From the NCBI GenBank assembly GCA_030374735.1, contig JASCIV010000576.1:308-16305 (forward strand): a stretch of DNA of 15,998 nt. Reading direction: 5' to 3'. Both the position numbers and the translations under genes were made by a program. Origin of the DNA: Gracilaria caudata. Its lineage: Eukaryota > Rhodophyta > Florideophyceae > Gracilariales > Gracilariaceae. Under the pieces are notes generated by a model. It did no database searches. It saw nothing but the letters and a program-made list of their open reading frames with translations, and was not told the origin of the DNA. Below are positions 1 through 7,823 of this stretch, in pieces (within the stretch, counting starts at the first letter, position 1; each line of letters begins with the position of its first letter).

Positions 1-1
1 C

Positions 2-226
2 TCTTCCGCTGTGCCATCTCGCCCAGAGTGGGACATCGAACATCCTAGTGGTGCTCTCCCGTTTCCGGGTTTGCACTACACAGACCAGGAACAAATGCAA
101 GAAGCCTCTCATCGAAACCTTCTTGCTGGAGTCAATTCTGTTCTTGTTCGCAACTCTGAAGAGGGTGCGCGCCAGTCGCAAATAGGTCCAAACGAATGCC
201 TATTTTCATCAGATGAAGGTTTTTGA
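2..226 (+). pseudogene. gag: Gag C-terminal tail of copia element 1 (partial)
   Basis: This reading frame is open from the left edge to a TGA at 224-226. It has no zinc knuckle or other catalytic motif, so it is identified only by comparison. Its last residues (SSDEGF followed by stop) match the end of the gag frame in element 2 (STDEGF followed by stop, minus strand at 10280-10300). The stretch before it (HRNLLAGVNSVLVRNSEEG) aligns loosely with the element 2 gag tail upstream of the MITE. This is the part of Gag downstream of the nucleocapsid zinc knuckle. The start codon lies outside the window. The frame directly abuts the pol frame, which opens one base back at 223. The visible piece has no stop of its own before 224, but the element as a whole is broken. 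Confidence 0.62.
217..223 (+). promoter_or_regulatory. Candidate -1 ribosomal frameshift site at gag/pol junction, element 1
   Basis: The gag frame reads GAT GAA GGT TTT TGA. The pol frame, one base back, opens exactly after the TTT codon as TTG ATA GGG. The heptamer AGGTTTT differs in its first base from the GGGTTTT at the same place in element 2, which fits the X XXY YYZ slippery rule. In the pol frame an in-frame TGA lies only just upstream (214-216), so pol cannot be read from far upstream without a frame change. Confidence 0.5.
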
Positions 227-483
227 TAGGGGACCGCTCTGGCCATCCGCTCCCGTCTCCCAGGCCACTTAAACCACCTGACACCCCACATATTGCCGAC
301 TTTAACCATTCCTTCCATGCTACGCCTTCCAAACCCCGTCGGAAAGCTGGTAAACTACCACAGTTCCCATACCACCGCAGGATCGTTAAGGAAGTGTTGA
401 ACTTCAGTGCAAAGCGTGGTCCCAGAAAGCAATATTCCTCCACTACCTTTGAAGGAGGTTGCATAGATCCCGGGGCACACAAC
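223..483 (+). pseudogene. pol: Pol of element 1, N-terminal part with protease active-site region (interrupted)
   Basis: The frame is open from the presumed frameshift point to the hAT insertion. It encodes a proline-rich linker and then the start of the aspartic protease: FEGGCIDPGAHN, with DPG at 466-474 where copia proteases normally carry DTG or DSG. Element 2 has the equivalent FEGACVDPGAHKSVFG. The linker also matches (RRIVKEVLNF against RRIVKEILSF). The coding sequence is cut after the AAC codon at 481-483, which is the last base of the left target duplication. The open frame continues into hAT terminal sequence to 537, but that extension is not pol. No separate ATG is seen at the start. 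Expression as a Gag-Pol frameshift product is inferred. Confidence 0.8.
476..483 (+). repeat. Left target-site duplication of hAT insert
   Basis: CACACAAC directly precedes the hAT end. It matches CACACAAG at 3245-3252 at 7 of 8 positions. The right copy keeps the lysine codon AAG present in element 2, so the left copy probably mutated after insertion. Confidence 0.88.
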
Positions 484-507
484 CAGGGCTATGCCCAAAT
501 ATATTGT
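484..507 (+). repeat. hAT left terminal inverted repeat
   Basis: It begins CAGGGCTATGCCC and is inverted at 3221-3244 with a few mismatches and one shifted A. These are the ends recognised by hAT transposases. Confidence 0.87.
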
Positions 508-560
508 ATTGGCAATATATTTCAATACGCAATATAAATACAGTATTGCCTTTCTTTCAT

Positions 561-672
561 CAAATTGCAATACATATTGCATTCTTGTATCATATTGCAA
601 TTCATATTGCAGTCTTTGAAACATATTGCAATATGTATTGCACTTTGAATCGTATTACAATATATTGAAATA
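561..672 (+). repeat. hAT left subterminal repeats, about four 30-bp units
   Basis: Units begin near 561, 591, 622 and 651. Each carries a variant of ATTGCAATACATATTGCA, a near-palindrome with TTGCAA half-sites, followed by about 10 variable bases. Degenerate half-sites continue outward towards the TIR (500-560). Subterminal motif clusters are transposase-binding sites in characterised hAT elements such as Ac; that role here is inferred. Confidence 0.75.
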
Positions 673-1079
673 ACCGTCACATTTTGAATCGAGACTCGTA
701 GGCACAATCAAGATCACACAAATTCAAAAGCTTGTCCAAAGAACAATCGCCGTAGTATTTACCTTACCACAAAACAGCCACCCAGAGTTTTCATCCTAGG
801 TTGCACGGCTCACCATTTCAAAAAGTTGTATTCTTTCTACATAACTGACACTCTATCACCCTGGAAATAGAGCGGATTAGTGGTCTGATAAAGCTCAAGG
901 CTACTATACCGCTAACTATAGTAGACAAAATTGGTACTCTACGTCATAGAATATCTCTGTTTAAATTTTCAAACCGTCTACGATAACTAAACCTATTCAA
1001 ATGATCACAAACACTATAAAAAGCCCAAAGCTCCAGCATAGCCCTTAACTATCATCAAACCCAAGAAAGACGCAACAAT
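673..1079 (+). other. hAT 5' untranslated region
   Basis: This AT-rich stretch lies between the left subterminal repeats and the transposase ATG and has no credible coding frame. It contains an 8-bp inverted repeat, CTACTATA at 901-908 and TATAGTAG at 917-924 around an 8-base spacer, and a TATA box at 1015. Otherwise I see nothing in it. Confidence 0.6.
1015..1022 (+). promoter_or_regulatory. TATA box of hAT transposase gene
   Basis: TATAAAAA lies 65 bp upstream of the transposase ATG at 1080. That leaves room for transcription to start about 30 bp downstream of the box and for a short leader. It is the only good TATA box in the hAT leader. Confidence 0.5.
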
Positions 1080-2930
1080 ATGAAGCCCCAATTTCGCAAA
1101 CCTTCGCAAAAAGATATTGTTACCAGCCTTATGATCTTTGAGGGCAAAGCAACCAAGAAGACGCACGACAAGCGCACAGGAGTATTAGTAAGCAAGCAAT
1201 ATCTACAGTATCGCTGCCCAAAACCGGGATGTTCTTCTGGAGTTATTAGCTCTCTCGCGAAGACAGGTTATCACAATCCATATTCCCATCTATGGAAATG
1301 CTACGCAAAAGGACAGGAGCAAGATCACCAGGACCAAACGTTGCAACAGTTACTCGAACAGGCCAGAAACGCAGCGGCAGAGAATGGTGGAACGTTGCGT
1401 TCCCAATTTGAACATAAAACCTTATCGACCTATGAAAAGGCAGTCTATGGCTATTTGAGGCTTATTGTTATGAAGAATCTTCTGTAAGCTATGTCAGAGA
1501 CTCTGAAGTCCGATCTTTCTCCCGATGTGAACAACCTATCGGAATTCGAACGATGACCGAGGTCATATGACCATAATATGCATATTCAAGTTTAGTCGAA
1601 CTTGTGGAAGACAGAATCAAAGAGGAGCTTCGTGACACTAAGGGTGCAGTACTTTTTGACGGTTGGACTTGCAATAATACGCGCTATGTTGCTGTCATCG
1701 CTTCTTATTGCACTACGGTATCAGAGATGAGAGACACGAAGCTACGTTCCACTAATGTTCCTCGGCTCACCTTGTTGGGGTTGTCACTATTGGGACAGGT
1801 TCCTGCAGACGATACCAGTGACTACACTACCGACGAGACCGCGACGTTTAACGCTGAGGCTCACTTGCAGTATATGACAGAACTGTTCCCATTTTATGGA
1901 CTGGAGTTTACGCAGTGGTGTCTTTGTCTCATAGGAGATAATGCGAAGACCAATTTGAAACTTGCACAGCTATGCAATAAGCCTTATGTTGGCCGCAATA
2001 GCCACAAATTGAATCTCGAGGTTAATTACATGGTAGGGAAGCACATGGAGTTGAGCTGTACTATAGACAGCGTTCATGAAACTATGCGTGATGCAAAGCA
2101 GCTTAAAAATGGAGCACTGTTGCGGAACTCTGACAGATCTCAAACCGGTGTTGAACAATTCTACGCGTTGGTCAGGCATGGTTCTAATGCTGAAGCGATA
2201 CGTTAGAATTCATTATGAGCTGAATAAAGTTCGAGATGCTCCGGAGAGTGACCTTCATATGGACGTCAGCAATCGAATGTTCTCAAGGGCTCGTCGGTTT
2301 GCGGAGATGCTAGCTGAAATTGACGTGGTTACGAAATTTTTGCAGTACCGGGGGCACACACTTGCAGCACGTAGAGATGATCTAGATGCCTTATTGGAGT
2401 CAGTCCAAGAAGAGAGAGGAAATGTGGATTCACCATTGTACGAATGTGAGCTGGTGGCAAAGTACATCGCTGCAGATGTTGCTATTGTGAAATGTCCTCT
2501 TTCTGAGTCCGAGGTGGTCAAGATCCAAAGAGGAAAACAGCATGAACTCAATGAAGGAGAAAAAAATGCGGTTGAGTGTTTACTTAACTCGTCTAAAATT
2601 TCTGTAGAAGACGATAACATGGGGGCCAGCAAGAAGTGCATAAGTGTGAAGGAAAGGATTAGAAAACGGCGGAAGCTCGATAATTCAACAGATCTTTATA
2701 TGAACTGTGATTTTATATTGGGCTCAGTTGCGGAGGTGGAGCGTTTATGGAGCCTTGCCAAATATGTTTTGACCGAAAACAGGCGTTCTATGACTCCTCA
2801 AATGTTTGAGGCATTCCTGTTTTTGAAAACAAACGAGCGGTTCTGGAATGCGCACCTGGTTTGTGACGCGGTTCATCGAGCTCGATCTGCACGGCTGCAG
2901 CTCGTACGGAGGTTCACGATGAATATTTAG
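1080..2930 (+). pseudogene. hAT transposase, frameshifted
   Basis: This is a DDE transposase for cut-and-paste movement of the surrounding hAT. The ATG at 1080 follows a TATA box. The N-terminal ORF (1080-1487) has a BED-like zinc finger with C46, C51, H65/H70 and C74. The homologous frame then shifts near 1485 and meets stops at 1568 and 1574. It continues at 1604-2206 with the catalytic aspartates in LFDGWT (codon 1658) and LIGDNAKTN (1937), and with NSHKLNLEV, where many hATs have CxSH (here Arg replaces Cys). A second shift near 2120-2150 leads to 2076-2930, with STRWSG and the C-terminal dimerisation region VAEVERLWSLAKYV...NERFW. The Glu in VERLWS (2739) fits the third catalytic residue. 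About 617 codons is normal for the family. Two shifts and two stops make it a pseudogene. Confidence 0.85.
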
Positions 2931-3022
2931 AGCTAAGTAATATATCTATTGATGATTGAAGTCATACTGTTAGATCACTATTAAAGGATCTTACTGTTGC
3001 AGGTAAGGCAACTGTTCTCAGT

Positions 3023-3205
3023 AATATTGCATTATATTGCAGGGCGATGATCGTATTGCAATACAAATTGGAGTATCTTGATCATATTTCATTACATATT
3101 GCAAGTCAGACGTAGTATTGCAATACATATTGGAAGTTAGACGTGGTATTGCAATACCTATTGCAAACCAGAACGAGTTCGCAATACATATTGGTATTGC
3201 AATGT
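3023..3205 (+). repeat. hAT right subterminal repeats, about six 30-31-bp units
   Basis: Units begin near 3023, 3053, 3083, 3114, 3145 and 3176. They share the core TATTGCAATACATATTG found in the left array, with different short spacers (for example AAGTTAGACGTG). There are more units here than at the left end, which is the kind of asymmetry seen in hAT ends. Confidence 0.75.
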
Positions 3206-3220
3206 GGAAGAAAATACTTC

Positions 3221-3244
3221 ACAATAATATTGGGCGTAGCCCTA
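3221..3244 (-). repeat. hAT right terminal inverted repeat
   Basis: Read on the minus strand it begins TAGGGCTACGCCC, the partner of 484-507. It ends exactly at the target duplication. Confidence 0.87.
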
Positions 3245-3252
3245 CACACAAG
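3245..3252 (+). repeat. Right target-site duplication of hAT insert
   Basis: CACACAAG directly follows the hAT right end ...AGCCCTA. It is the partner of 476-483 and continues into protease coding sequence (KSVCG). Confidence 0.88.
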
Positions 3253-3834
3253 TCTGTATGTGGACTTTCGCAAGCGAAAGCATACTGTAAGATGATGAAG
3301 GTGAAGATGAAACTCTGCCCATCACCATATGGTTTCAAATTCGGAGACGGGGACAGGAATAGCCTTGGCTACTTCGTCGCTCGAATACCAACTCCCGATG
3401 ACACGCTCATTTCCCTCAATACGGACGTCGTCGTCGCCGATATTCCTTTTCTAATTCGTCTAGACGCATTAGACCGCTTTTCATTGTACCCAAACAATGT
3501 CACTAATTGGCTGGTCCATCACCACGCGAATTGGGATCTCTCTTTGACCAGAAAGCATGGACATCTATTCTTGGAATGGTCCGACTCGCCCGTCCTATAC
3601 ACACGATCGGAGCTACAGAAGCTGCATGAACATTTCTTCCACCCAACCGCTGGCAAACGTTACCAACTATTGAAACGAGCGAAGCCGGAAGATACCACCT
3701 CCGAGACGCAAGCACTCCTCAGAGAAATATCTGCCAAGTGTCGCTCCTGCCAAAAGTTCTCCGCCAAACCCTTCCGTTTTCGCGTGGTAATACCAGAAGA
3801 GGATATACAGTTTAACCAAAACAGATTGCCCTAG
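3250..3834 (+). pseudogene. pol: Pol of element 1: protease C-terminal half and integrase zinc-binding domain
   Basis: Pol resumes right after the hAT with KSVCGLSQAKAYC and is homologous to element 2 (KSVFGLAQARAYC). The segment covers the rest of the protease (ARIPTPDDTLIS ... VADIPFLIRLDALDRF), then the integrase HHCC zinc region (LHEHFFHP ... KCRSCQKF), intact here although element 2 has lost one Cys. Compared with element 2, about eight residues are missing between ISL and DVV (element 2 has EGYKCIEFDI where this copy has NT), so there is an in-frame deletion. An apparent one-base change near 3824 throws the frame off just before the first integrase aspartate, giving a stop at 3832-3834. 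The ORF extends upstream to 3118, but those codons are hAT subterminal repeats and not protein-coding sequence. Confidence 0.85.
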
Positions 3835-4676
3835 ACCTCATGTACCTCAAGTTTGGGAAAAATAAACGCATTCCGGTATTGCATATTGTGGATACAAAGA
3901 CGTACTATCAGAACGCTGTGATACTGAAAGGAGAATCAGCCCGCGACATTTAGGACGCCTTTCTCGAAGCATGGGTCACTCCCTACACCGGATTTTCCTC
4001 TGTGATGCGTGTCGATCGCGGTTCTGCGTTTACATCAAGATATTGGGATAAATGCACATCCGACTACGGAATCGATCTTCGCATATCTGGGGTGCAATCA
4101 CATAACAGCATTGGCTCAGGTGAACGATACCATGCACCTATCCGGAAAATCTTGAACACAGTCAGAGCGCACTGTCCGTCCCTCGATCCCGAGCTTGCAC
4201 TACGTTATGCGGTCAAAGGAATCAATGACACCATGGGACCGAAAGGCCTTGTGCCCTCCCTTTTGGTGTACGTCACATTGCCTCGTTTTCCATCACCAAT
4301 ATCCTCCGTCCCAAACCAAAAAGACCGGCTAAGAGCCCTGGAAGCCGCACGTCGTGAAATGTCAGGCATCACAGCCAAACTTCGAATCCAACAAGCTCTG
4401 CGTTCACGCATCCCACCCGGCGCGAGATATTTATTAGAACCAGGACAGAACGTGTTGGTTTACGATGAGAAGCAGAAGCATTGGATCGGTCCCTACTGCA
4501 TTCAGGAGATAGTGGAAAAGATTGTAACGGTGGATATTGATGGCCGAAGCGCCCACTATAATATTGCACACGTGCTACCTGATCCTACTGAAGTGAGTGA
4601 TCAAGAGCTTTTTGAGATTGCATTCAGGTCTGAACCACTTTCGCTCTGGTCAACCACCATCTGTTCACATCACTGA
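3825..4676 (+). pseudogene. pol: Pol of element 1: integrase catalytic core and C-terminal domain
   Basis: After the shift the integrase is read in the next frame. The first catalytic Asp is in IALDLMYLKFG, the second in RVDRGSAFTSRYW, and the Glu in GSGERYH, giving a complete DDE triad. An in-frame TAG at 3951-3953 replaces a leucine codon (element 2 reads ATDILAFLEA). The C-terminal region has LEPGQNVLVYDEKQKHWIGPYCI followed by SAHYNIAHVLP, a GPY-like module (codons at 4482-4496). The true frame is lost near 4615; the last residues to 4676 are out-of-frame noise. Integrase inserts the cDNA copy of the element into the genome. This copy cannot be made intact because of the TAG and flanking shifts. 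Confidence 0.86.
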
Positions 4677-4866
4677 GGTGCTCCATCCCGCAGACGTGCG
4701 CGGCTCTGTGCAGCTTTTCGATGATTCAGAAGCAAAAGAACTAGAAGGCCTAGCTCGTCGTGGTGTTTACGAAATCGTGTGCCGCGAAGACCTTGACCCA
4801 TCACTTCCTCACAACATCCTTGGTGGTGGCTTTGCCCTATCTATCAAACACCTGGACACCGAATAA
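4597..4866 (+). pseudogene. pol: Pol of element 1: linker and start of reverse transcriptase
   Basis: From about 4620 to 4866 the homologous frame reads SVHITEVLHPADVRGSVQLF and then GVYEIVCREDLDP and ILGGGFALSIKHLDTE. It aligns with element 2 (SVYITEILSPSDSHGKLQLF, GVYEVVCLEELDP, ILGGRFALSIKNTDSE). This is the start of the copia RT domain, just before the KARLIV block. An apparent extra T near 4864 produces stop codons TAA/TGA immediately, and the frame resumes in the next register. The first few residues from 4597 are not homologous. Confidence 0.8.
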
Positions 4867-5896
4867 TGAAGTTTACAAGGCCCGGTTAATCGTGCACGGA
4901 CACAAGGACATCGAAAAACACATTCTGGTGCACCAAAGCACAACCCTGAAGCAATCATCCTTTCGTGTTCTTGCGGCAGTGGCAGCTATATTCGGCTTTC
5001 CTCTCTGGTCCCAGGATGTCTCTCAAGCCTATTTACAATCCGCAGAGCAGTTAATGCGCGATATCTACGTGCGACCTACCAGGGAATTCCGATTGTTGGA
5101 AAACCAAATACTGAAGCTGCTGAAGCCACTGTACGGCCTTAGCGACTCAGGCGATTACTGGAATATAACGTTTTCCAATCACCTGCGTCATGATCTAATG
5201 ATGCCTCTCACTGCTGGTGACCTATCGTTGTTTTTTAAAACCGTTAACGGAAAGTTGCAAGGACTGACTGGAGCATACGTAGAAGACAATATCAGCACTG
5301 GCACCGCAACGTTTGACAATTGTTCTCGTCTCACTGAGCTCCTCTTTGACTCTAAACCACGCGAGTACAACTCGTTCCCCTTTGCCCGCATCGACATCAA
5401 GCCGATTGGAAAAAGCTTCAAACTTCATCAAGAACAGTTTGCCTCCAGCATCCAACAGCTTCCAACCGCGGCTACGTTTGCACAGTTTTGCTCTAAATGC
5501 CAGGAGCTGGCATGGCTAGTGCATACCCGCCCCGACATCGCCGCTGCGGTGAATCTCTTGGATCAAGTACCGGAGCTACAATTCGACGCCTCAGTTGTAG
5601 ATCGCACTAACGCTTTAATCAGGAAAGTACATGCTACAGCCAGTCGAGGCATTATACAGAAACCTCCGGACATCGAAACATTGCATCTCAAAGTGTGCAG
5701 TGACAGCTCTTTCGCCAACACCCCGAGTCAGCACTCCCAACTTGGTTTTTTAATAGCGCTCTCCGACCAATCCGGCCGTAACAACATCACACATTTCAGC
5801 AGCTACAAAAGCCGCCGCCGTGTTCGATCCGTTATGGGCGCAGAATTATACTCCTTTTCTGATGCTTTCGACCTAGCGTTCCTCTTCAAAAACTTG
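4865..5896 (+). pseudogene. pol: Pol of element 1: reverse transcriptase and RNase H (to MITE)
   Basis: The ORF containing this segment runs 4760-5944; pol homology starts at NNEVYKARLIVHGH. RT blocks visible are LVHQSTTLKQSSFR, FPLWSQDVSQAYLQSA (first catalytic Asp in SQD), KPLYGLSDSGDYW, and YVEDNISTG, where the second-aspartate motif YVDD has become YVED (5276-5287). RNase H follows: ELAWLVHTRPDIAA, KVCSDSSFANTPSQHSQLG (Asp), and GAELYSFSDAFDLAFLFK (Glu). The frame is then cut by a MITE-like insert at 5897. In copia elements RT and RNase H convert the RNA genome to cDNA. Aside from YVED, this is the best preserved stretch of element 1. Confidence 0.88.
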
Positions 5897-6218
5897 CCCA
5901 GAGAGTCAAGTCGATGTCCGATTGATGTCCGGTGGAATTTTTGAAACGCACATCATTTACATATCCGTAGTACATTTTCTGAAACATCAGAGGGATATCA
6001 ACGGGACATCGGCTTACAGTAGTTTCATAGGGAGCACATTTCTTGACATCATTCGGATATACAAAATCTTAGATATCCAAGTGGCTTCCTGATGACATTC
6101 ATCAGACCCTCCCACGATCTGCGACGGATGCCACAATTGATTTCGGCTTCCGAAAATCACAAGTATACATTTTATGCATCTAGATTGCATCTACGGGATA
6201 TCCACCTGCCTCTCAGGG
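5897..6218. mobile_element. MITE-like insert, 322 bp, in RNase H region of element 1
   Basis: The left end CCCAGAGAGTCAAGTCGATG and the reverse complement of the right end CCCTGAGAGGCAGGTGGATA form imperfect terminal inverted repeats. Flanking TTG at 5894-5896 and 6219-6221 is a candidate 3-bp target duplication. Element 2 has no such DNA between LFK and the PLIML block, so the segment is an insertion. It has no coding capacity. Inside are repeated GATGTCCG and GATATC words. A 3-bp duplication could suit a PIF/Harbinger-related MITE, but the target is not the usual TWA, so the family is open. Confidence 0.65.
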
Positions 6219-6541
6219 TTGAATTCATGCTGAGTCGCAAAATCCCTCTGGTCATGCTCAGCGATAGTGATTCCGTATTCAAGACAATTATAAGATCTAC
6301 AAATACAACTGAGAAGCGTCTAATGTTGGAGATAGAAGCCGCAAGAGAAGCCTATAACGCTTTTGAAATTAGCGACATTGGCAGGATACGAGGAGAAGAC
6401 AATCCATCGGATGGACGTACGAAGCTATCGCGACGCATCCCGTTAGAAACACTGCTAGACACTGGAAAACTATCTATGTTTGCTCAACAGTGGATCATAC
6501 GCACACCAAACACCACCGACAGTCGCAACGTTAACGTTTAG
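6219..6541 (+). pseudogene. pol: Pol of element 1: RNase H C-terminal end
   Basis: The frame continues after the insert with IPLVMLSDSDSVFKTII (third RNase H acidic residue), KRLMLEIEAAREAYNAFEI, and IRGEDNPSDGRTKLSRR, equivalent to the copia NPADxLTK ending. Then come IPLETLLDTGKLSMF and AQQWIIRTPNTTDSRNVNV and a TAG at 6539-6541. The alignment with element 2 is continuous to the end (element 2: IQLETLLDSGKVTV, QQWIIRSSN). The open frame itself begins at 6092, inside the insert, so those first residues are not pol. Only 13 bases separate the stop from the 3' LTR. Confidence 0.86.
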
Positions 6542-6554
6542 AAGACATATTGAA

Positions 6555-6679
6555 TGTTAAGAAGAACGACACACATTTATCGTTAACGTCGCATCTTTTA
6601 CTGTCAATACAGTAGGTATCGACTGAGTGTTTCGGAGAAGGACCTTTCCCTTGTCTACTCTAAATTAGTCGCCGAAGAA
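6555..6679 (+). repeat. 3' LTR of element 1, left part
   Basis: It starts TGTTAAG, matching the TGTTGATT start of the element 2 LTR in position: directly after the end of pol in both. It is cut at 6679 by insertion of element 2, whose AAGAA duplication is the last five bases. The rest is at 12719-12908. A purine-rich stretch GAAGACATATTGAA at 6541-6554 occupies the polypurine-tract position but is not a clean tract. Confidence 0.72.
6675..6679 (+). repeat. Target-site duplication of element 2, left
   Basis: AAGAA directly precedes the LTR start TGTCGAC and is identical to 12714-12718. Confidence 0.9.
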
Positions 6680-7022
6680 TGTCGACAAACAACACTGAGA
6701 TGTTGTTGTGCTCGGACAGGGAGCGCTGGCTATCCTGTCTGTCCACGGGGACTCTGAGCGGAGGAAAATGCGAGCAACGACACTGGTCTGCTTGCTCCTG
6801 CAGTATTCTTTACTGTTACGACTAGGTTCCTACCCAGATTCCAGAAGAAGGCGACGAGCACTGTGTCTACAACTAAGTAACTGTGTGCAGCAGCCAAAGG
6901 CTGCAAAGGACGCTTATCGATACAACATTGTTTGAACAGTATCGACAGGAAAGATACAACGTAGACGATGGTAGACACACAGATGTAGAATCAACATTAG
7001 ACACACAGATGTAGAATCAACA
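6680..7022 (-). repeat. 3' LTR of element 2
   Basis: 343 bp. On the coding strand it starts TGTTGATTCTACATC and ends TTTGTCGACA. It contains a 26-bp tandem duplication at its start (plus coordinates 6972-6997 and 6998-7022), a GCAGCC-AAA-GGCTGC hairpin (6890-6904), and an AACAACA/TGTTGTT hairpin near its other end. Pol reads straight into it: the next stop is TGA at 7017-7019. Open frames inside it (6708-6935 and the minus-strand equivalent) recur in the other LTR and are not considered genes. Confidence 0.94.
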
Positions 7023-7823
7023 CTTGGAACGTTTCAAAACGCCGACGTTGTGATTGTCGATATTGTTTGAAGAACGAATTATCCACTGTTGAACAGGGAC
7101 AGTAACCTTGCCACTGTCGAGTAAAGTTTCGAGTTGGATTCATCGAGTGTTCTTAATTAAACCATCTATGGGGTTGTCGGAGCCACGAATCCAGCCTATG
7201 TCATCCATCTCAAATGAACCATAGGCCTCACGTGCTGCCTGTATGTCAAGCATCAGTCGCTTTTCGGACGTCGTTGTGCTCTTGATGATGGTCTTAAAGA
7301 CAGAATCACTGTCCGTCAACATGATCAGAGGCACTCTTTGCTTCAACATTGACTGCAGTTCTCGTTTGAATAAAAACGCCAGGTCAAATGCATCAGAGAA
7401 TGCGTATAGTTCGGCTCCCATCACAGAACGGACCCGGCGTCGGATTCTGTAGCTCGTATACTGCAGGATGTTATGCTTCCCAGTGCTGTCGCAAAACTCA
7501 ATTAAGTAACCCAGCTGAGAGTGTTGCGAAGGCGTATTGGCGAAAGAACTGTCGCTATAAACCTTAATATGCAGACTTTTCAAATCCAAACGTTGTTGAA
7601 GGATGCCGCGACCAGCGGTAACATGTATGCGGCGGATCAGAGTGTTGATTTGATCAACGTACGACTTACTAAATTGAACTTCAGTAACTTGAGCTAATAG
7701 ATTCACGTTTGCCGCAATATCAGGCCTAGTATGCACTAGCCAGGCAAGTTCCTGTCGTTTTCAACGAAATTGATGGAACGTTGCAGTAGTGGCAAGGAGC
7801 TCGTTTCTTTACGCAAATTTGGT
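7017..7823 (-). pseudogene. pol: Pol of element 2: connection region and RNase H, running into 3' LTR
   Basis: After the TAA at 7824 the same frame carries two more stops (7809-7811 and 7761-7763) in a connection region that aligns with element 1, then QELAWLVHTRPDIAANVN. RNase H residues are visible: Asp in KVYSDSSFANTPSQHSQLG, Glu in GAELYAFSDAFDLAF, Asp in LTDSDSVFKTII, and RGSDNPIDG at the end. TGA at 7140-7142 replaces the Arg codon that element 1 keeps (LSRRIPLETLL). Beyond it the frame continues as IQLETLLDSGKVT and QQWIIRSSN, and terminates at TGA 7017-7019, inside the 3' LTR. RNase H degrades the RNA template during reverse transcription. Confidence 0.87.

Larger units (their letters stand above)
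484..3244 (+). mobile_element. hAT-superfamily DNA transposon, 2761 bp, inserted in copia element 1 protease
   Basis: The left end starts CAGGGCTATGCCC. The reverse complement of the right end starts TAGGGCTACGCCC. The inverted match continues for about 24 bp. The insert is bounded by an 8-bp duplication, CACACAAC at 476-483 and CACACAAG at 3245-3252. CAGGG/TAGGG ends and an 8-bp duplication are hAT hallmarks. Inside are near-palindromic 30-bp repeats at both ends, an AT-rich 5' leader with a TATA box at 1015, and a transposase-like coding region at 1080-2930. Element plus one target copy is 2769 bp, a multiple of three, so pol is in the same frame before and after the insert. The transposase is frameshifted, so this copy is probably not autonomous. 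Confidence 0.92.

Noticed and set aside
132..482. Minus-strand ORF of 116 codons over the gag-pol junction of element 1
   Set aside because: Antisense of sequence that aligns with element 2 on the other strand; no motif.
484..537. C-terminal extension of the first pol ORF
   Set aside because: It is hAT terminal sequence read in the pol frame by chance.
561..672. CRISPR-like array with regular 30-bp units
   Set aside because: Units are AT-rich near-palindromes without unique spacers, lie inside hAT ends and recur at the other end of the same transposon.
3118..3249. N-terminal 44 codons of the ORF that runs to 3834
   Set aside because: They translate hAT subterminal repeats and TIR. Pol homology begins only after the hAT right end.
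6708..6935. ORF of 75 codons, repeated at 12398-12655, with minus-strand partners
   Set aside because: Both lie wholly or mostly within the LTRs of element 2. They recur because the LTRs are direct repeats, and they carry no motif.
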